NCBI GenBank assembly: GCA_016215555.1
Contig: JACRJC010000063.1
Location: 1 to 64,000 of the forward strand
Source of the DNA: Rhodospirillales bacterium
Lineage (GTDB): Bacteria > Pseudomonadota > Alphaproteobacteria > Rhodospirillales > WMHbin7
Length of the DNA stretch: 64,000 nt
Reading direction: 5' to 3'
Position numbers and translations under genes: made by a program. This document shows, in pieces, positions 29,441 to 38,539 of this stretch. The notes beneath the pieces are model-generated. The model saw only the letters and a list, made by a program, of their open reading frames with translations. It was not told the origin of the DNA and did not search any database. Each line of letters opens with the position of its first letter. The stretch's first letter is position 1.

Positions 29441-30307
29441 TTAACGCAGCGCCTCGATGACAATGCTTGAGTTCAAGTCGCCCCAGCCGCGATCCAGAAC
29501 CGTCTGGAACACCTTGCACGTCGCCTCCGAGACCGGCGTTGCCTGACCGGCTGCGGTTGATTGTCCAAGAGCGTAAACGGCGTCCTTATGCCGCCAGCGG
29601 GCGGAGAAATATACATCCTGATGATCCGCTTTGACCATGCGGGTGACAATGTATTTGACCAAAGGGCTTGCCACAGCGCCTTCCCCAAGAGCCTTGGCGA
29701 CAACGTCAAGGTCAAGTCCCAGCTTCTCGGCAACCAGCAATCCTTCGGCAGCCGCCACGGCCTGGACTGCTCCCATCATGTTGACAATCAGCTTGTAACT
29801 CGTGCCCATGCCCACCGGACCGAAATGAAATGATTTGTCACTATAGGCCGTCAAAACGGTCATGGCGTCCGTTACGGCGTCACGGTCTCCACCCAACAGC
29901 AGGGTGAGTTGTCCCGCGCGGGCTCCGTCTGGCCCGCCCGTGACCGGGCAATCAAGAAAGCGCAGACCCTTGCTTGCGGCAAGGCGATCAAGGTCAAGAA
30001 TCCAGGCGCGTGACAGGGTCGAGCTTTCCACCAGAATGGCGTTGCTCGCCATTGCCGCTTCGAGAGCGCCATTCGGTCCAAGCCAAACGGCCCTTGAAGC
30101 TTCATCATCACCAACCATCGAGATGACCATATCGCAACCGGTTGCCGCCTCCGCCGGACTTGCGGCTTGTCTGGCGCCCGCCTTTAGCAAGAAAGACAGC
30201 TTCTGCGGCGACCTGTTGTACACGGCAACCTCATGCCCTGCCTGCAGAAGCCTCAGAGCCATTTCCGCGCCCATGACGCCCGCTCCGAGAAAACCGACTT
30301 TGGCCAT
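29441..30307 (-). CDS. 3-hydroxyisobutyrate dehydrogenase family oxidoreductase
   Basis: An NAD(P)-dependent beta-hydroxyacid dehydrogenase of 288 residues. The N-terminal Rossmann motif is GFLGAGVMGAEMALRLLQAG; NRSPQK after the second strand suggests NADP preference. The family's substrate loop appears as DCPVTGGPDGARAG near residue 118 and the catalytic lysine in GTSYKLIVNMMG near residue 170. It is the last gene of the four-gene operon that starts at 34744, 27 bases after the radical SAM gene. The substrate is unknown; the relatives act on 3-hydroxyisobutyrate, tartronate semialdehyde or succinic semialdehyde. Confidence 0.85.
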   Translation of the reverse strand: MAKVGFLGAGVMGAEMALRLLQAGHEVAVYNRSPQKLSFLLKAGARQAASPAEAATGCDMVISMVGDDEASRAVWLGPNGALEAAMASNAILVESSTLSRAWILDLDRLAASKGLRFLDCPVTGGPDGARAGQLTLLLGGDRDAVTDAMTVLTAYSDKSFHFGPVGMGTSYKLIVNMMGAVQAVAAAEGLLVAEKLGLDLDVVAKALGEGAVASPLVKYIVTRMVKADHQDVYFSARWRHKDAVYALGQSTAAGQATPVSEATCKVFQTVLDRGWGDLNSSIVIEALR

Positions 30308-30334
30308 GCGTCAAACTCCCTTGTGCTGAGGGTA

Positions 30335-31822
30335 TCAACTCATGTACTGGGCGATGTAGCGCTCAGATAGCTTGCTGAAGATGTCATCACCCTCGGGAGT
30401 CAAGGCCTCGGCTTTACGTATCTCCGGCCAATCTTCCTTGGCGAATTTGACGTAGAGAGGAAACGCCCGATGCAATCCTGCCAATTCCGCAGCGCTTAGC
30501 TGTGGCATGTCCATGGATGGCCCAAGCCGGTAATCCATAGCGATTGCGTCATCGGAAATGTACCCCTCCTGCTCACAGACCTCTCGCAACGTGCACCCCT
30601 TATACGGGCTGAAGAAACTGACCATGACGCCGTTGGCCTGAATGATCCGGTTCAGTTCGATGGTCTCGAAAATCATCTCGCGTGTCTCGCTGGGAAAGCC
30701 AATAATGTTATTGGCGCTGACGCGAATGCCAGATTCGCGGAGCAGCTCAAACGCACGGATGATGACGGAATCCTGGACATTGCGGCCAAGTTTGGTCTTG
30801 CGAAGATTGAAATTGCCGCTTTCAAGCCCGACGCTGATCCCCTCGCAGCCGATCTCTTTCAACAGCTCAACCCGGTCGGGGGTAATCGATTCGGGTCTTG
30901 CTTCCACCCAAAACGGCAGGTTGACGCGCTCGCCATACAATTTTCCGAAACGTTCAATACGGCTTCTCGTCGTGGTCAGAAAGCTTTCAGCCACAAGGTA
31001 AACATAGGCTAGCTGATACTGCTCCTTCTTCTCAGCCATCTCATCCACCAAACGATCAATGTTCTGCTCCCTGTAATAGCCGCCATGGTCGCCGTAGATC
31101 TTATCGAACCCCGAATTGATGCAGAAGGTGCAGGTGTAGGGGCAGCCTCGGTTCATCTCGAACGTTCCGGTAACCGAGATGCGCCCCCCCATCGGCTTCC
31201 AGAAGCGCCGCTGATCGTAGACGGTCCAATCCTGACGCGGCAGCTTGTCGAGCTGGATCGGCGGGCGCACGGGGTTCTTATAGACTTTACCGTCCGTCTT
31301 AACCCAGATATTTCCAATATCCCTGATATCTTGGTTCTTTCTCATGCGCGCGCACAATTCAAGCAGCGCGTCCTCGCCCTCTCCAACGCAAACCATATCT
31401 ACGCTGCCCTGACGGATAACGATCTCAGGTGCGAAAGTAGCGTAGGGCCCGCCAACAATGGTGGGGATTTCCGACCCGCGCACTGCGTCCAGCAGACGAA
31501 TGCCCAGCGGATAGGTGACCTCGATAGCCGACAGACCTATCAAATGAGGCCGGTAGTCCGCCACTTGGCGCACAAAGTCTTCCACCACGTCGCTTTCCTC
31601 GGGAGTGATGCCCAGATCGGCAAAATTTGTTTTCTTAACCTGCAAGGCGCTGGCCCTTGCGTCATCGCCCGTTCGCTCTGCCGTACGATAAAAGGTCGTG
31701 TCGAACAGCTTGACGTCGATGTCCGCTTCCTTCAGGCATGCCGACAGAATGCCAATTCCAGCCGTCACCAATGTGTCCAACATGGTATTGCAGTTGATCA
31801 ACATGACGCGGAAGTCACTCAT
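30335..31822 (-). CDS. B12-binding-domain radical SAM protein
   Basis: The 495-residue protein has an N-terminal Rossmann-type cobalamin-binding domain (about residues 1-150; GGPYATFAPE and MVCVGEGEDALLELC are typical) that lacks the DxHxxG base-off motif, as in BchE-like members. The radical SAM core follows, with the 4Fe-4S motif CPYTCTFC near residue 208, ISVGLESG and IIGFPSETREM. It starts at the ATG at 31822, overlapping the upstream stop by four bases, with GGGAGAAAAAG before it. Members of this class do methylations, cyclisations or other radical chemistry under anoxic conditions. No known product-specific motif is seen. Confidence 0.88.
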   Translation of the reverse strand: MSDFRVMLINCNTMLDTLVTAGIGILSACLKEADIDVKLFDTTFYRTAERTGDDARASALQVKKTNFADLGITPEESDVVEDFVRQVADYRPHLIGLSAIEVTYPLGIRLLDAVRGSEIPTIVGGPYATFAPEIVIRQGSVDMVCVGEGEDALLELCARMRKNQDIRDIGNIWVKTDGKVYKNPVRPPIQLDKLPRQDWTVYDQRRFWKPMGGRISVTGTFEMNRGCPYTCTFCINSGFDKIYGDHGGYYREQNIDRLVDEMAEKKEQYQLAYVYLVAESFLTTTRSRIERFGKLYGERVNLPFWVEARPESITPDRVELLKEIGCEGISVGLESGNFNLRKTKLGRNVQDSVIIRAFELLRESGIRVSANNIIGFPSETREMIFETIELNRIIQANGVMVSFFSPYKGCTLREVCEQEGYISDDAIAMDYRLGPSMDMPQLSAAELAGLHRAFPLYVKFAKEDWPEIRKAEALTPEGDDIFSKLSERYIAQYMS

Positions 31823-32679
31823 TCTTTTTCTCCCTGGATGATTTGTTTGGTTTTCTGAACGAACTGGGACACCCAATCGTATCCTTCTTGGATGGCGGGG
31901 GTAATCCTATCAACGGGATATTCGAACACGATGGATGCCTCAGGACTGGCGCTTAGAACCGCCCGCAACGTGCCTTCGATATCGATCCAGCCGTCTTTTG
32001 GGCTTTGCGACGGATGCAAAGGCAGATGTCCATTTGCCTTCACATCATCAGCGCCCCGCGTGTTCCAAAGATGCATGGAGCGAGTTCTCGGGCTTAAAGT
32101 CTCGATGTCCTTCCAATAGTCCCGTTCGCGCTTTTGCGCACCTATGAAGGCGTGCCCGACGTCCAGGCAAATTCCCAGCTCCGGATGCTCGTCGATCAAT
32201 TCGGCAAAGTTGTCTGCTTTGTGAAACGAGTCCGTATAGGCGGCAAATTCAATATCAATGGGGATGCCAGAGGCTTTGCTCATGGCCGCCATTCGCGCGC
32301 CGGCCGCGGCGGCAAGTTTGCGCGCCGTCGCTTCATCCTTGCAGTCTGCCGGGCCATAGGTCAAATGGGTGACAACGTGCTGGGCTTGCCAAGAACGCGC
32401 ATATTGAAGCGTTTCAGCCAAAAGCCTGAATGAAAGCTCTCTTGCTTCCGTGTCTTCATTCATGAAAAAGCATGCGACGCCCGAATGCCAAAACCAAGCC
32501 GGGCGAGAAATCGGAGCATGGAAGCTGAAGAGATGCCGCCCTTCCTCAGCCAGCGCCTTCAAAAGCTGGCGCAGGTTTTTCAGTTCCTCGTCAGTCATGT
32601 CGAAGAATTCAACACGGCCAACCCCCCGGTGGATCAGGGATTCGGGCGGCGCCCGGTTACGTTTATCAGTTGCAGCCAT
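31819..32679 (-). CDS. Sugar phosphate isomerase/epimerase-like TIM-barrel protein
   Basis: A 286-residue protein of the xylose isomerase-like/AP-endonuclease 2 superfamily. Metal-ligand candidates are in the expected order: FSFHAP, IDIEFAAY, LGICLDVGHAF, SMHLWNTRG and IVFEYP. The N-terminus is short, so the first barrel strand is weak. It overlaps the end of the molybdopterin oxidoreductase gene by 14 bases and the start of the radical SAM gene by 4, showing tight translational coupling. Its substrate is not known; isomerase, epimerase or lyase activity would all fit the fold. Confidence 0.78.
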   Translation of the reverse strand: MAATDKRNRAPPESLIHRGVGRVEFFDMTDEELKNLRQLLKALAEEGRHLFSFHAPISRPAWFWHSGVACFFMNEDTEARELSFRLLAETLQYARSWQAQHVVTHLTYGPADCKDEATARKLAAAAGARMAAMSKASGIPIDIEFAAYTDSFHKADNFAELIDEHPELGICLDVGHAFIGAQKRERDYWKDIETLSPRTRSMHLWNTRGADDVKANGHLPLHPSQSPKDGWIDIEGTLRAVLSASPEASIVFEYPVDRITPAIQEGYDWVSQFVQKTKQIIQGEKE

Positions 32680-34744
32680 TTGGCGCCTCGATCAGGGCTT
32701 CTACTTGAACGAGATTGCTGTTGAAGGCCGAACCGCCCCCCATGTCTGCGGGAAAATCCGGCGTCGTGCAATTGGCGTTGCCCCCATCCGGATAATGCCG
32801 GCTCCACCACTGGCCTTGACTTACGACAACGCTTGGCAAAACCCCTTCGTCAATCCGCGCCCACAGAACGCAGCTTCCCCGCTCATTGAAGACCCGCACG
32901 GTCTCGTCATCGTGAATTCCCCGCTCTTTTGCATCCAAGGGATGAATTCGCAGCGTTGGGCGGTTTTCTGATGCCAGGGCGCCTGCCTTGTCCGCGTAGG
33001 CCGCATTCAGAAAAGAATGGCCCGACGGCGTGAGAAATGTGAGCGGATAACGGCTGTACAGCCCTGGCGTTGACTCGCTGCTTTCCCTGGGCGGAACATA
33101 AACCGGCAAGGGATCGACGCCATTTTCCTGCATTGACCGGGAATAGAATTCCACTTTTCCCGAAGGCGTTGGAAAACGGCCGCGCGCGAAATCTGCCTGC
33201 TCGGGATTGGGGTTAGCCGCCATCCAGCCATACTTGTCCAGCTTATCCAATGTAATGCCATGAATGGCTGGGTGATCCAGGCCCAGCAGTTCCTCGATCA
33301 CGTCCCAATCTCTTTGGAGAAAACAGGGCTCCTTGAATTCCAGAGCAGCCGCTAGCTCCTTGAACACGTCGAGATTCGACTTGCATTCACCCAAGGGTTC
33401 GATCGCCTTGCGGTTCAGCAGCAGGCTTGGACTGTAATAGGAATAAAGCAAATCCGTCTGCTCAAACTGGGAGGTTGCGGGCAGCACGATGTCGGCATAG
33501 CGCGCGGTGTCGGTGAGAAATAGTTCATGGACTACCGTGAACAGGTCTTCGCGCGACAGACCTCGACGCAGACGGTTCTGATCGTACAGAACCGAGGCTG
33601 GATTGCCGTTATAGACATAAAGGCTTTGGATATCGTCTCGCCGGCCTTCCAGCAGGCGGGCCAAATGGATCATATTGTACCCAGCCGGTGGATTAGGGCG
33701 CATTTCCTCGCCGCTCAGCGCGTGCCAATCGGCCGGGAACACCGTCGATGTCGGGAAATAGACGCCGCCACAGGGATGGCGCCACGCGCCGACAAGAGCC
33801 GGCAGGCAGGCGATTGTTCTGACCGTCATGCCGGAATTCGAGTGGCGCTGGCAACCGGGACCAATATAGATGAAGCTTGGCTTGAGATTGGCGTACAGCC
33901 TGGCGAAATCACGAATATCCCGCGACTTGATTCCCGTCAGTGTTTCAACGCGTTCGGGTGGATAGTCTTCAATGCGCTTTTCAAGCTCTTCGAACCCGAT
34001 CGTCGCCAGCTTGACGTATTCCTGATCGTAAAGCTTTTCCTTGATGATGACGTGCATGAGACCAAGCGCCAAGGCTCCGTCGCTGCCGGGCCTTGGTTGC
34101 AGAAAGATATCGCTGTTGTCGCCGGTGCGGACGGGATTGACGGCAACATGCCTCGCGCCATTTAACCGCGCCCGCTTGAAAAATGTTTGCTGATGAATGT
34201 TGGTCGATGCCGCATTCAGTCCCCAGGAAATTAATAGTTTGGCGTCATTTATATTGGTGGGATCGGCGCCAACGGAGGTTCCCATTGTGTAGCGGTACCC
34301 GGTGCGCCCCGCCTTTGTGCAAATGGTGCGAACCAGTTGCAATGTCCCCAGGCGGTTAAAGAAGCGCTTGCCCGAGATATCTCCATGAACCAGACCCTCC
34401 GTCCCTGATCCGCAGAAGGGAAGAATGGCGTGAGGAGACGATTCGCTTATGATCCTTCGCCAGCGGCGAGCGATTGTTGCAATCGCCTCGTCCCAGGAAA
34501 TGCGGTCGAACTTTCCCGATCCTTTGGGGCCGCTGCGGCGTAGGGGATAGTGCAACCGGTCGGAAGCGTACACACGTTCCTGGATATTCGTCATCTTACG
34601 ACAAAGAAAACCTTGTGTAACTGGGTGCTCGGGGTTTCCTTCAACCAGTTTTAATTTTCCGTTTTCGACATGAGACAAGATGCTGCACGTATCTGCGCAG
34701 TCGTGCGGACAAACGCTATGGACGATGGAACTCCCTGAACCCAC
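32666..34744 (-). CDS. Molybdopterin (bis-MGD) oxidoreductase of the DMSO reductase superfamily
   Basis: The 692-residue protein has an N-terminal 4Fe-4S site, C12-x3-C16-x3-C20-x27-C48 (VCPHDCADTC ... FLCRK), then the molybdopterin domains: ICTKAG near residue 142 offers a cysteine as likely Mo ligand, and the C-terminal dinucleotide-binding domain has PLTFLTPSGHSFLNAAYADK and RIHPLDAKERGIHDDETV. No twin-arginine signal is present, so it should be cytoplasmic. It belongs to the MopB_3-like group of uncharacterised oxidoreductases rather than Nap, Fdh or DMSO reductase. It is first in the operon, 74 bases downstream of an FNR-like palindrome. No separate iron-sulfur or membrane subunit is next to it. 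Confidence 0.88.
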   Translation of the reverse strand: MGSGSSIVHSVCPHDCADTCSILSHVENGKLKLVEGNPEHPVTQGFLCRKMTNIQERVYASDRLHYPLRRSGPKGSGKFDRISWDEAIATIARRWRRIISESSPHAILPFCGSGTEGLVHGDISGKRFFNRLGTLQLVRTICTKAGRTGYRYTMGTSVGADPTNINDAKLLISWGLNAASTNIHQQTFFKRARLNGARHVAVNPVRTGDNSDIFLQPRPGSDGALALGLMHVIIKEKLYDQEYVKLATIGFEELEKRIEDYPPERVETLTGIKSRDIRDFARLYANLKPSFIYIGPGCQRHSNSGMTVRTIACLPALVGAWRHPCGGVYFPTSTVFPADWHALSGEEMRPNPPAGYNMIHLARLLEGRRDDIQSLYVYNGNPASVLYDQNRLRRGLSREDLFTVVHELFLTDTARYADIVLPATSQFEQTDLLYSYYSPSLLLNRKAIEPLGECKSNLDVFKELAAALEFKEPCFLQRDWDVIEELLGLDHPAIHGITLDKLDKYGWMAANPNPEQADFARGRFPTPSGKVEFYSRSMQENGVDPLPVYVPPRESSESTPGLYSRYPLTFLTPSGHSFLNAAYADKAGALASENRPTLRIHPLDAKERGIHDDETVRVFNERGSCVLWARIDEGVLPSVVVSQGQWWSRHYPDGGNANCTTPDFPADMGGGSAFNSNLVQVEALIEAPNGCN

Positions 34745-34817
34745 TCCTACTACCTTGCCATTTCTGAACGATGTACATCCTTACCTAGGCAAATAGCAAA
34801 GTTAGCGGGCCAACGTC

Positions 34818-34831
34818 ATGACTTTCGTCAA
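34818..34831 (-). promoter_or_regulatory. FNR/NnrR-like palindrome upstream of the molybdopterin operon
   Basis: On the minus strand the site reads TTGACGAAAGTCAT, nine of ten half-site bases matching TTGAC-N4-GTCAA. It lies 74-87 bases before the start codon at 34744. The same core occurs perfectly at 55415-55428. It implies control by a Crp/Fnr-type regulator and expression at low oxygen. Confidence 0.55.
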
Positions 34832-35119
34832 GTTTTCTGGATGAGAGAAAATTTTCCGAGCAGATTCATTACCCACCACTGAATTCTACGACGCTGGCGC
34901 ACATTGCCGGCACGCCTCAACGCGGGCTCCTTTACCGTCAACTTGCCGCCAGAGATCATCGGACTACCGTCTCCGAGTCCGGGATTAGGCCTGCACCGCA
35001 CAGTAAGAGACATTTCTTCTGCAAACTCAGCGACACTTTCAAAACGACCGCCCAAGCGGGCGAGTGACGCGCCCGCCCCCGCTTTCATCAGCCATGATCG
35101 CAATACCACGACCAGAATC

Positions 35120-35148
35120 TTGACAAATCAACCGCGCCTCCCTAAGTT
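35120..35148 (+). promoter_or_regulatory. Sigma70-type promoter of the DevBCA-like operon
   Basis: TTGACA at 35120-35125 and TAAGTT at 35143-35148 with 17-base spacing, 18 bases before the HlyD-type start codon. A short direct repeat (TTAGTTAG) overlaps the -10 region and could be part of the operator for the TetR-type regulator encoded at the end of the operon. Confidence 0.5.
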
Positions 35149-35166
35149 AGTTAGTGCTTACTGCTT

Positions 35167-36111
35167 ATGAGGACTCCCATGTGGTTAAAAAGGCGTTCCA
35201 TCATCATCGCGGCAACGGCCGTGATCGCCCTTACGGGAATTGCCGTTACCCTGAATGCCCGGACGAAGGAAGCGGCCCCACCGCCGGTGACCATGCGCCA
35301 GAACGCAGGCCAAGTGTATGGGTTGGGAACCGTTGAAGCGAAAACGCTTTCACGTCTGAGCTTCGAGGTGTCCGGATCCTTGGCCGAACTGGCCGTTGAT
35401 CAGGGAGACAAGATCCAAGCCGGGCAGATTCTGGCCAAGCTTGATGACCGGCAGCAGCAAGCCAAGGTGGCTCAGGCCCAGGCGGCGGTCCGGCAGGCCC
35501 AGGCTGGGCTGGAACAGGCCCTGAGCCGCCTAGATCGCACGAAGACGTTGCACGTTCAGCGCAACAGCGTGAACGAACGACGCCAGGCCCTGGCTCGCCG
35601 GGGAACCGTTTCCGTCGAAGCCGCCGAGGAGGCGCTGGCGAATTCCTCTACGGCAAATGCCGACGTCAAAGTGGCGCAAAGCGATATCGAGGCGGCCCGC
35701 GGAGGAGTGGATGCCGCCAGGGCTCTTTTGCAACTGGAGCAGGCCATCCTGGGAAAATACGTCCTAACCGCTCCCTATGACGGCATCGTCGTATCACGTG
35801 CACTTGAACTGGGAACGACGGCAACGCCAGGCGCCATCGTCTTTACGATCGCCGATCCGGTCAGCGTCTGGGTGCAAGCCTATATCGACGAGGCCTTGGC
35901 GGGAAAGCTGCGAATTGGTCAGAAGACTGAAATCAACCTGCGCTCGCAACCTGAACAAAGACATTACGGGCGGATTATCCGTCTGGACATGGAAAATGAT
36001 CGCGTTTCAGAAGAACGGCTGGTTCATGTAACCTTTGAGCAGCAGCTATCACCCTTCTTCCTCGGCGAACAGGCGGAAATCCTGGTCGATACGGCGGGCG
36101 AAACCAAATGA
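35167..36111 (+). CDS. HlyD/DevB-like periplasmic adaptor (membrane fusion protein)
   Basis: A 314-residue adaptor with one N-terminal membrane anchor (about residues 10-30), a lipoyl half-motif (LAELAVDQGDKIQAGQILAK), a long coiled-coil hairpin (about residues 90-195, rich in A, Q and E) and a beta-barrel part (VLTAPYDGIVVSRALELGT). It links an inner-membrane exporter to an outer-membrane channel. First gene of a four-gene operon; it overlaps the permease start by four bases (ATGA). Confidence 0.88.
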   Translation: MRTPMWLKRRSIIIAATAVIALTGIAVTLNARTKEAAPPPVTMRQNAGQVYGLGTVEAKTLSRLSFEVSGSLAELAVDQGDKIQAGQILAKLDDRQQQAKVAQAQAAVRQAQAGLEQALSRLDRTKTLHVQRNSVNERRQALARRGTVSVEAAEEALANSSTANADVKVAQSDIEAARGGVDAARALLQLEQAILGKYVLTAPYDGIVVSRALELGTTATPGAIVFTIADPVSVWVQAYIDEALAGKLRIGQKTEINLRSQPEQRHYGRIIRLDMENDRVSEERLVHVTFEQQLSPFFLGEQAEILVDTAGETK

Positions 36112-37238
36112 ATCTGGCGATCCGCGACATACGTCACCATATGGGGCGATTCGTGCTGACCTGCCTGGGTTTGGCGCTGCTGCTGGGCGTCGTCGTCTCA
36201 ATGGTAGGAATTTATCGTGGGCTTGTTTCGGACGCCCTGTCCTTGGTGCGCGCGCCCGCCCCCGATCTATGGGTTGTCGAGGGTAAAACGCGGGGACCAT
36301 TCGCGGAAGCCTCGCGCATACCATTCGACATGCGCGACGCCATCGCCCGCATTGACGGCATCGCCGAAGCAGGCGCGGTTACCTATCAGTCCTTGCAGCT
36401 GGAAATCGATGGACGGATCTTGCGGGCATTTGTGGTGGGGTATGAGCCAGGCCGCCCGGGCGGCCCCGCAAACCTAGCGGAAGGCAGGCCGATTGAACGC
36501 AGCCATTTTGAGATCGTTGCCGACCGGCGAACCGGAATACCTCTTGCGGCCAAGTTCAAAATCGGCGCCGACTGGTTTACCGTGGTCGGCAGAACGGCGG
36601 GACAGGTGGATTCCGCGGGCAATCCGACCATCTACATGACTCTCAAGGATGCGCAGAAAATCCAGTTTCAACAAGAAGGGGCGGCGGCGCGCAATCTGGC
36701 GGTCAGGGGCGAAAGCGGCACCCCGAACCAAGTCAACGCCGTCCTGGCCAAGCTGAAGCCCGGCGTCGATCGCCTTGCCCTCGTCCAGGCGATTGAACGC
36801 TGGAAACATCTCTCCGCCATGACGCAGAACGATCAGGAGGCTTTGCTGCTGCAGTCGGTGGTGGAAAAGGCCAGAAAGCAAATAGGCCTGTTCACGGCGA
36901 TCCTCCTCGTCGTTTCAACGGTAATCATCGCCTTGATCATTCACACCATGACCCTCGACAAGGTTCGGGAAATCGCGACCCTTAAGCTGATCGGCGCTCC
37001 TGACCGGTCCATCGTTGGGTTGATCCTTCAGCAGGCGCTTGCCATGGGGACGATCAGCTTCTCGCTTGGCGCCGGTTTGCTTTTCTTGTTGGCCGGACAT
37101 TTCCCGAGACGGGTCGAAATCTTGCCGGGCGACATCATAGCGCTGGCGTCCGCCGTCGCCCTGGCTTGCGTTCTGGCAAGCATGCTCGGCGTCCGCCACG
37201 CGCTTAAGATTGACCCCGCGCAGGCGTTGGGTGGCTAA
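36108..37238 (+). CDS. DevC/FtsX-like ABC exporter permease
   Basis: A 376-residue permease with one N-terminal helix (about residues 16-38), a periplasmic domain of about 220 residues and three C-terminal helices (about 262-290, 310-335 and 342-366): the MacB/FtsX topology. TLDKVREIATLKLIGAPDRS before the second helix is the conserved coupling region. It works with the neighbouring adaptor and ATPase; no outer-membrane TolC is encoded here. Confidence 0.88.
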   Translation: MNLAIRDIRHHMGRFVLTCLGLALLLGVVVSMVGIYRGLVSDALSLVRAPAPDLWVVEGKTRGPFAEASRIPFDMRDAIARIDGIAEAGAVTYQSLQLEIDGRILRAFVVGYEPGRPGGPANLAEGRPIERSHFEIVADRRTGIPLAAKFKIGADWFTVVGRTAGQVDSAGNPTIYMTLKDAQKIQFQQEGAAARNLAVRGESGTPNQVNAVLAKLKPGVDRLALVQAIERWKHLSAMTQNDQEALLLQSVVEKARKQIGLFTAILLVVSTVIIALIIHTMTLDKVREIATLKLIGAPDRSIVGLILQQALAMGTISFSLGAGLLFLLAGHFPRRVEILPGDIIALASAVALACVLASMLGVRHALKIDPAQALGG

Positions 37239-37239
37239 A

Positions 37240-37938
37240 ATGAACGAAGCAATCGTGCAGCTACGGGGTTTGTCCAAGCATTACGGCGAGGGAACAACCC
37301 GCGTCGATGCGCTTAAGGAAGTCGATCTCGACATCTCGGCCGGTTCCGTCGTCGGCCTACTGGGCCCCAGCGGATCGGGCAAAAGCACCCTGTTGAACCT
37401 GATCGGCGCCATCGTCGATCCGTCGGCAGGACTTATCCGTCTTGACGGCGAGTTGGTCTATGACGGCCGGTGGATCAGGAAGGATTTGCGCCGTTTGCGG
37501 CTTGAAAAGATTGGGTTCATCTTTCAGTTCCACAATCTCATCCCTTTTCTGAATGTCAGCGAGAACATCGAAATCGTTCTGGAGCTTGCCGGTTACACGC
37601 TGGCAGACGCCCGGAAACGGTCGCTGGAACTGCTCGATTACCTTCAAGTTGCCGACAGGGCGCAAGCCAAACCGTCTCAGCTTTCCGGGGGCCAGGCGCA
37701 GCGCGTCGCCATCGCGCGCGCGTTGGCCAACCGCCCCCGCATCATCCTGGCTGACGAGCCGACGGCCGCGCTTGATTTCGAGCGGGCAACCATCGTTATC
37801 GACCTTCTTCATCGTGTTGCCGACGAACAACATGCCGCCGTTATCGTCGTGACGCATGACGAGAAAATTATGCCACGCCTTGACGAAATACATGTCCTTC
37901 GGGACGGCGCGCTTATGGAAAAGGAAGCCGCAGGATGA
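37240..37938 (+). CDS. DevA/LolD/MacB-type ABC transporter ATP-binding protein
   Basis: The 232-residue ATPase has Walker [14 protein letters not shown], signature [14 protein letters not shown] and Walker [14 protein letters not shown] use the ATG at 37240, directly after the permease stop, which gives the usual N-terminus ([20 protein letters not shown]). Its 3' end overlaps the TetR gene by four bases. Together with the two preceding genes it forms a type VII (mechanotransmission) exporter. Confidence 0.92.
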   Translation: MNEAIVQLRGLSKHYGEGTTRVDALKEVDLDISAGSVVGLLGPSGSGKSTLLNLIGAIVDPSAGLIRLDGELVYDGRWIRKDLRRLRLEKIGFIFQFHNLIPFLNVSENIEIVLELAGYTLADARKRSLELLDYLQVADRAQAKPSQLSGGQAQRVAIARALANRPRIILADEPTAALDFERATIVIDLLHRVADEQHAAVIVVTHDEKIMPRLDEIHVLRDGALMEKEAAG

Positions 37939-38528
37939 AACGCATCCGCAAAAGCGGCGAAGAGCGGCGCCTTGAGATTATCGAGGCGACGCTGCGGCTA
38001 GCCGCAAAGCACGGACCAGACAGAATTACGGCGGACATCATTGCTCATGAACTTGGGATATCTCAGCCCGCGATTTTCCGGCACTTCCCCAGGAAAGGCG
38101 ACATCTGGACAGCCACCATTGGCTGGTTGCAAGAATGCCTGACCGCTTTATGGAACGCTTCCATCAACAACGCCTCGCCCGAGGATCGCCTGCCAGCCCT
38201 GATCAAGGCGCATTTCGAGTTCATCGAGAACCATCCAGCCCTGCCGCTCGTTCTCTTGTCGTCAGAGCTTCAAATACGGCACGATGCCATGCGCCACGCC
38301 GTAATCGGCCTGATGTCGCTGTTTCATGCAAAGCTTAAAAGAGCCGTGGAGGACGGTCAGGCTCACGGATGCTATAAGGCTGGCCTGAATTCAACGCAGG
38401 CCGCCTGGATGCTAATTGCGCTGATCCAAGGCGTGGCGCTGCGTTGGACGGCGTCACAAGCTTCATTCAAGATTGTCAAGGAAGGCGTCACGCTTACGTC
38501 CATGGCTCTTCAAGGCTTGAAAGGCTGA
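37935..38528 (+). CDS. TetR/AcrR family transcriptional regulator
   Basis: A 197-residue regulator with an N-terminal helix-turn-helix (ITADIIAHELGISQPAIFRH, about residues 32-51) preceded by the usual amphipathic helix, and a variable C-terminal ligand domain. It is the last gene of the exporter operon, overlapping the ATPase gene by four bases, and so most likely represses that operon through the region near 35120-35160. The ligand is unknown. Confidence 0.9.
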   Translation: MKRIRKSGEERRLEIIEATLRLAAKHGPDRITADIIAHELGISQPAIFRHFPRKGDIWTATIGWLQECLTALWNASINNASPEDRLPALIKAHFEFIENHPALPLVLLSSELQIRHDAMRHAVIGLMSLFHAKLKRAVEDGQAHGCYKAGLNSTQAAWMLIALIQGVALRWTASQASFKIVKEGVTLTSMALQGLKG

Positions 38529-38539
38529 TGCCTGCAGCG

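Larger units (their letters stand above)
34745..35166. other. Divergent intergenic region with regulatory sites
   Basis: The 422 bases between the divergent molybdopterin oxidoreductase and HlyD-type genes carry an FNR-like site near the former and a sigma70-type promoter near the latter. The middle (34850-35110) contains a 93-codon minus-strand open frame whose product is basic and low in hydrophobic residues; I do not accept it as a gene. Confidence 0.5.

Noticed and set aside
34828-35109. A 93-codon minus-strand frame in the divergent control region
   Set aside because: No ribosome binding site, no domain, and it overlaps the FNR-like site and promoter region; kept only as part of the intergenic note.
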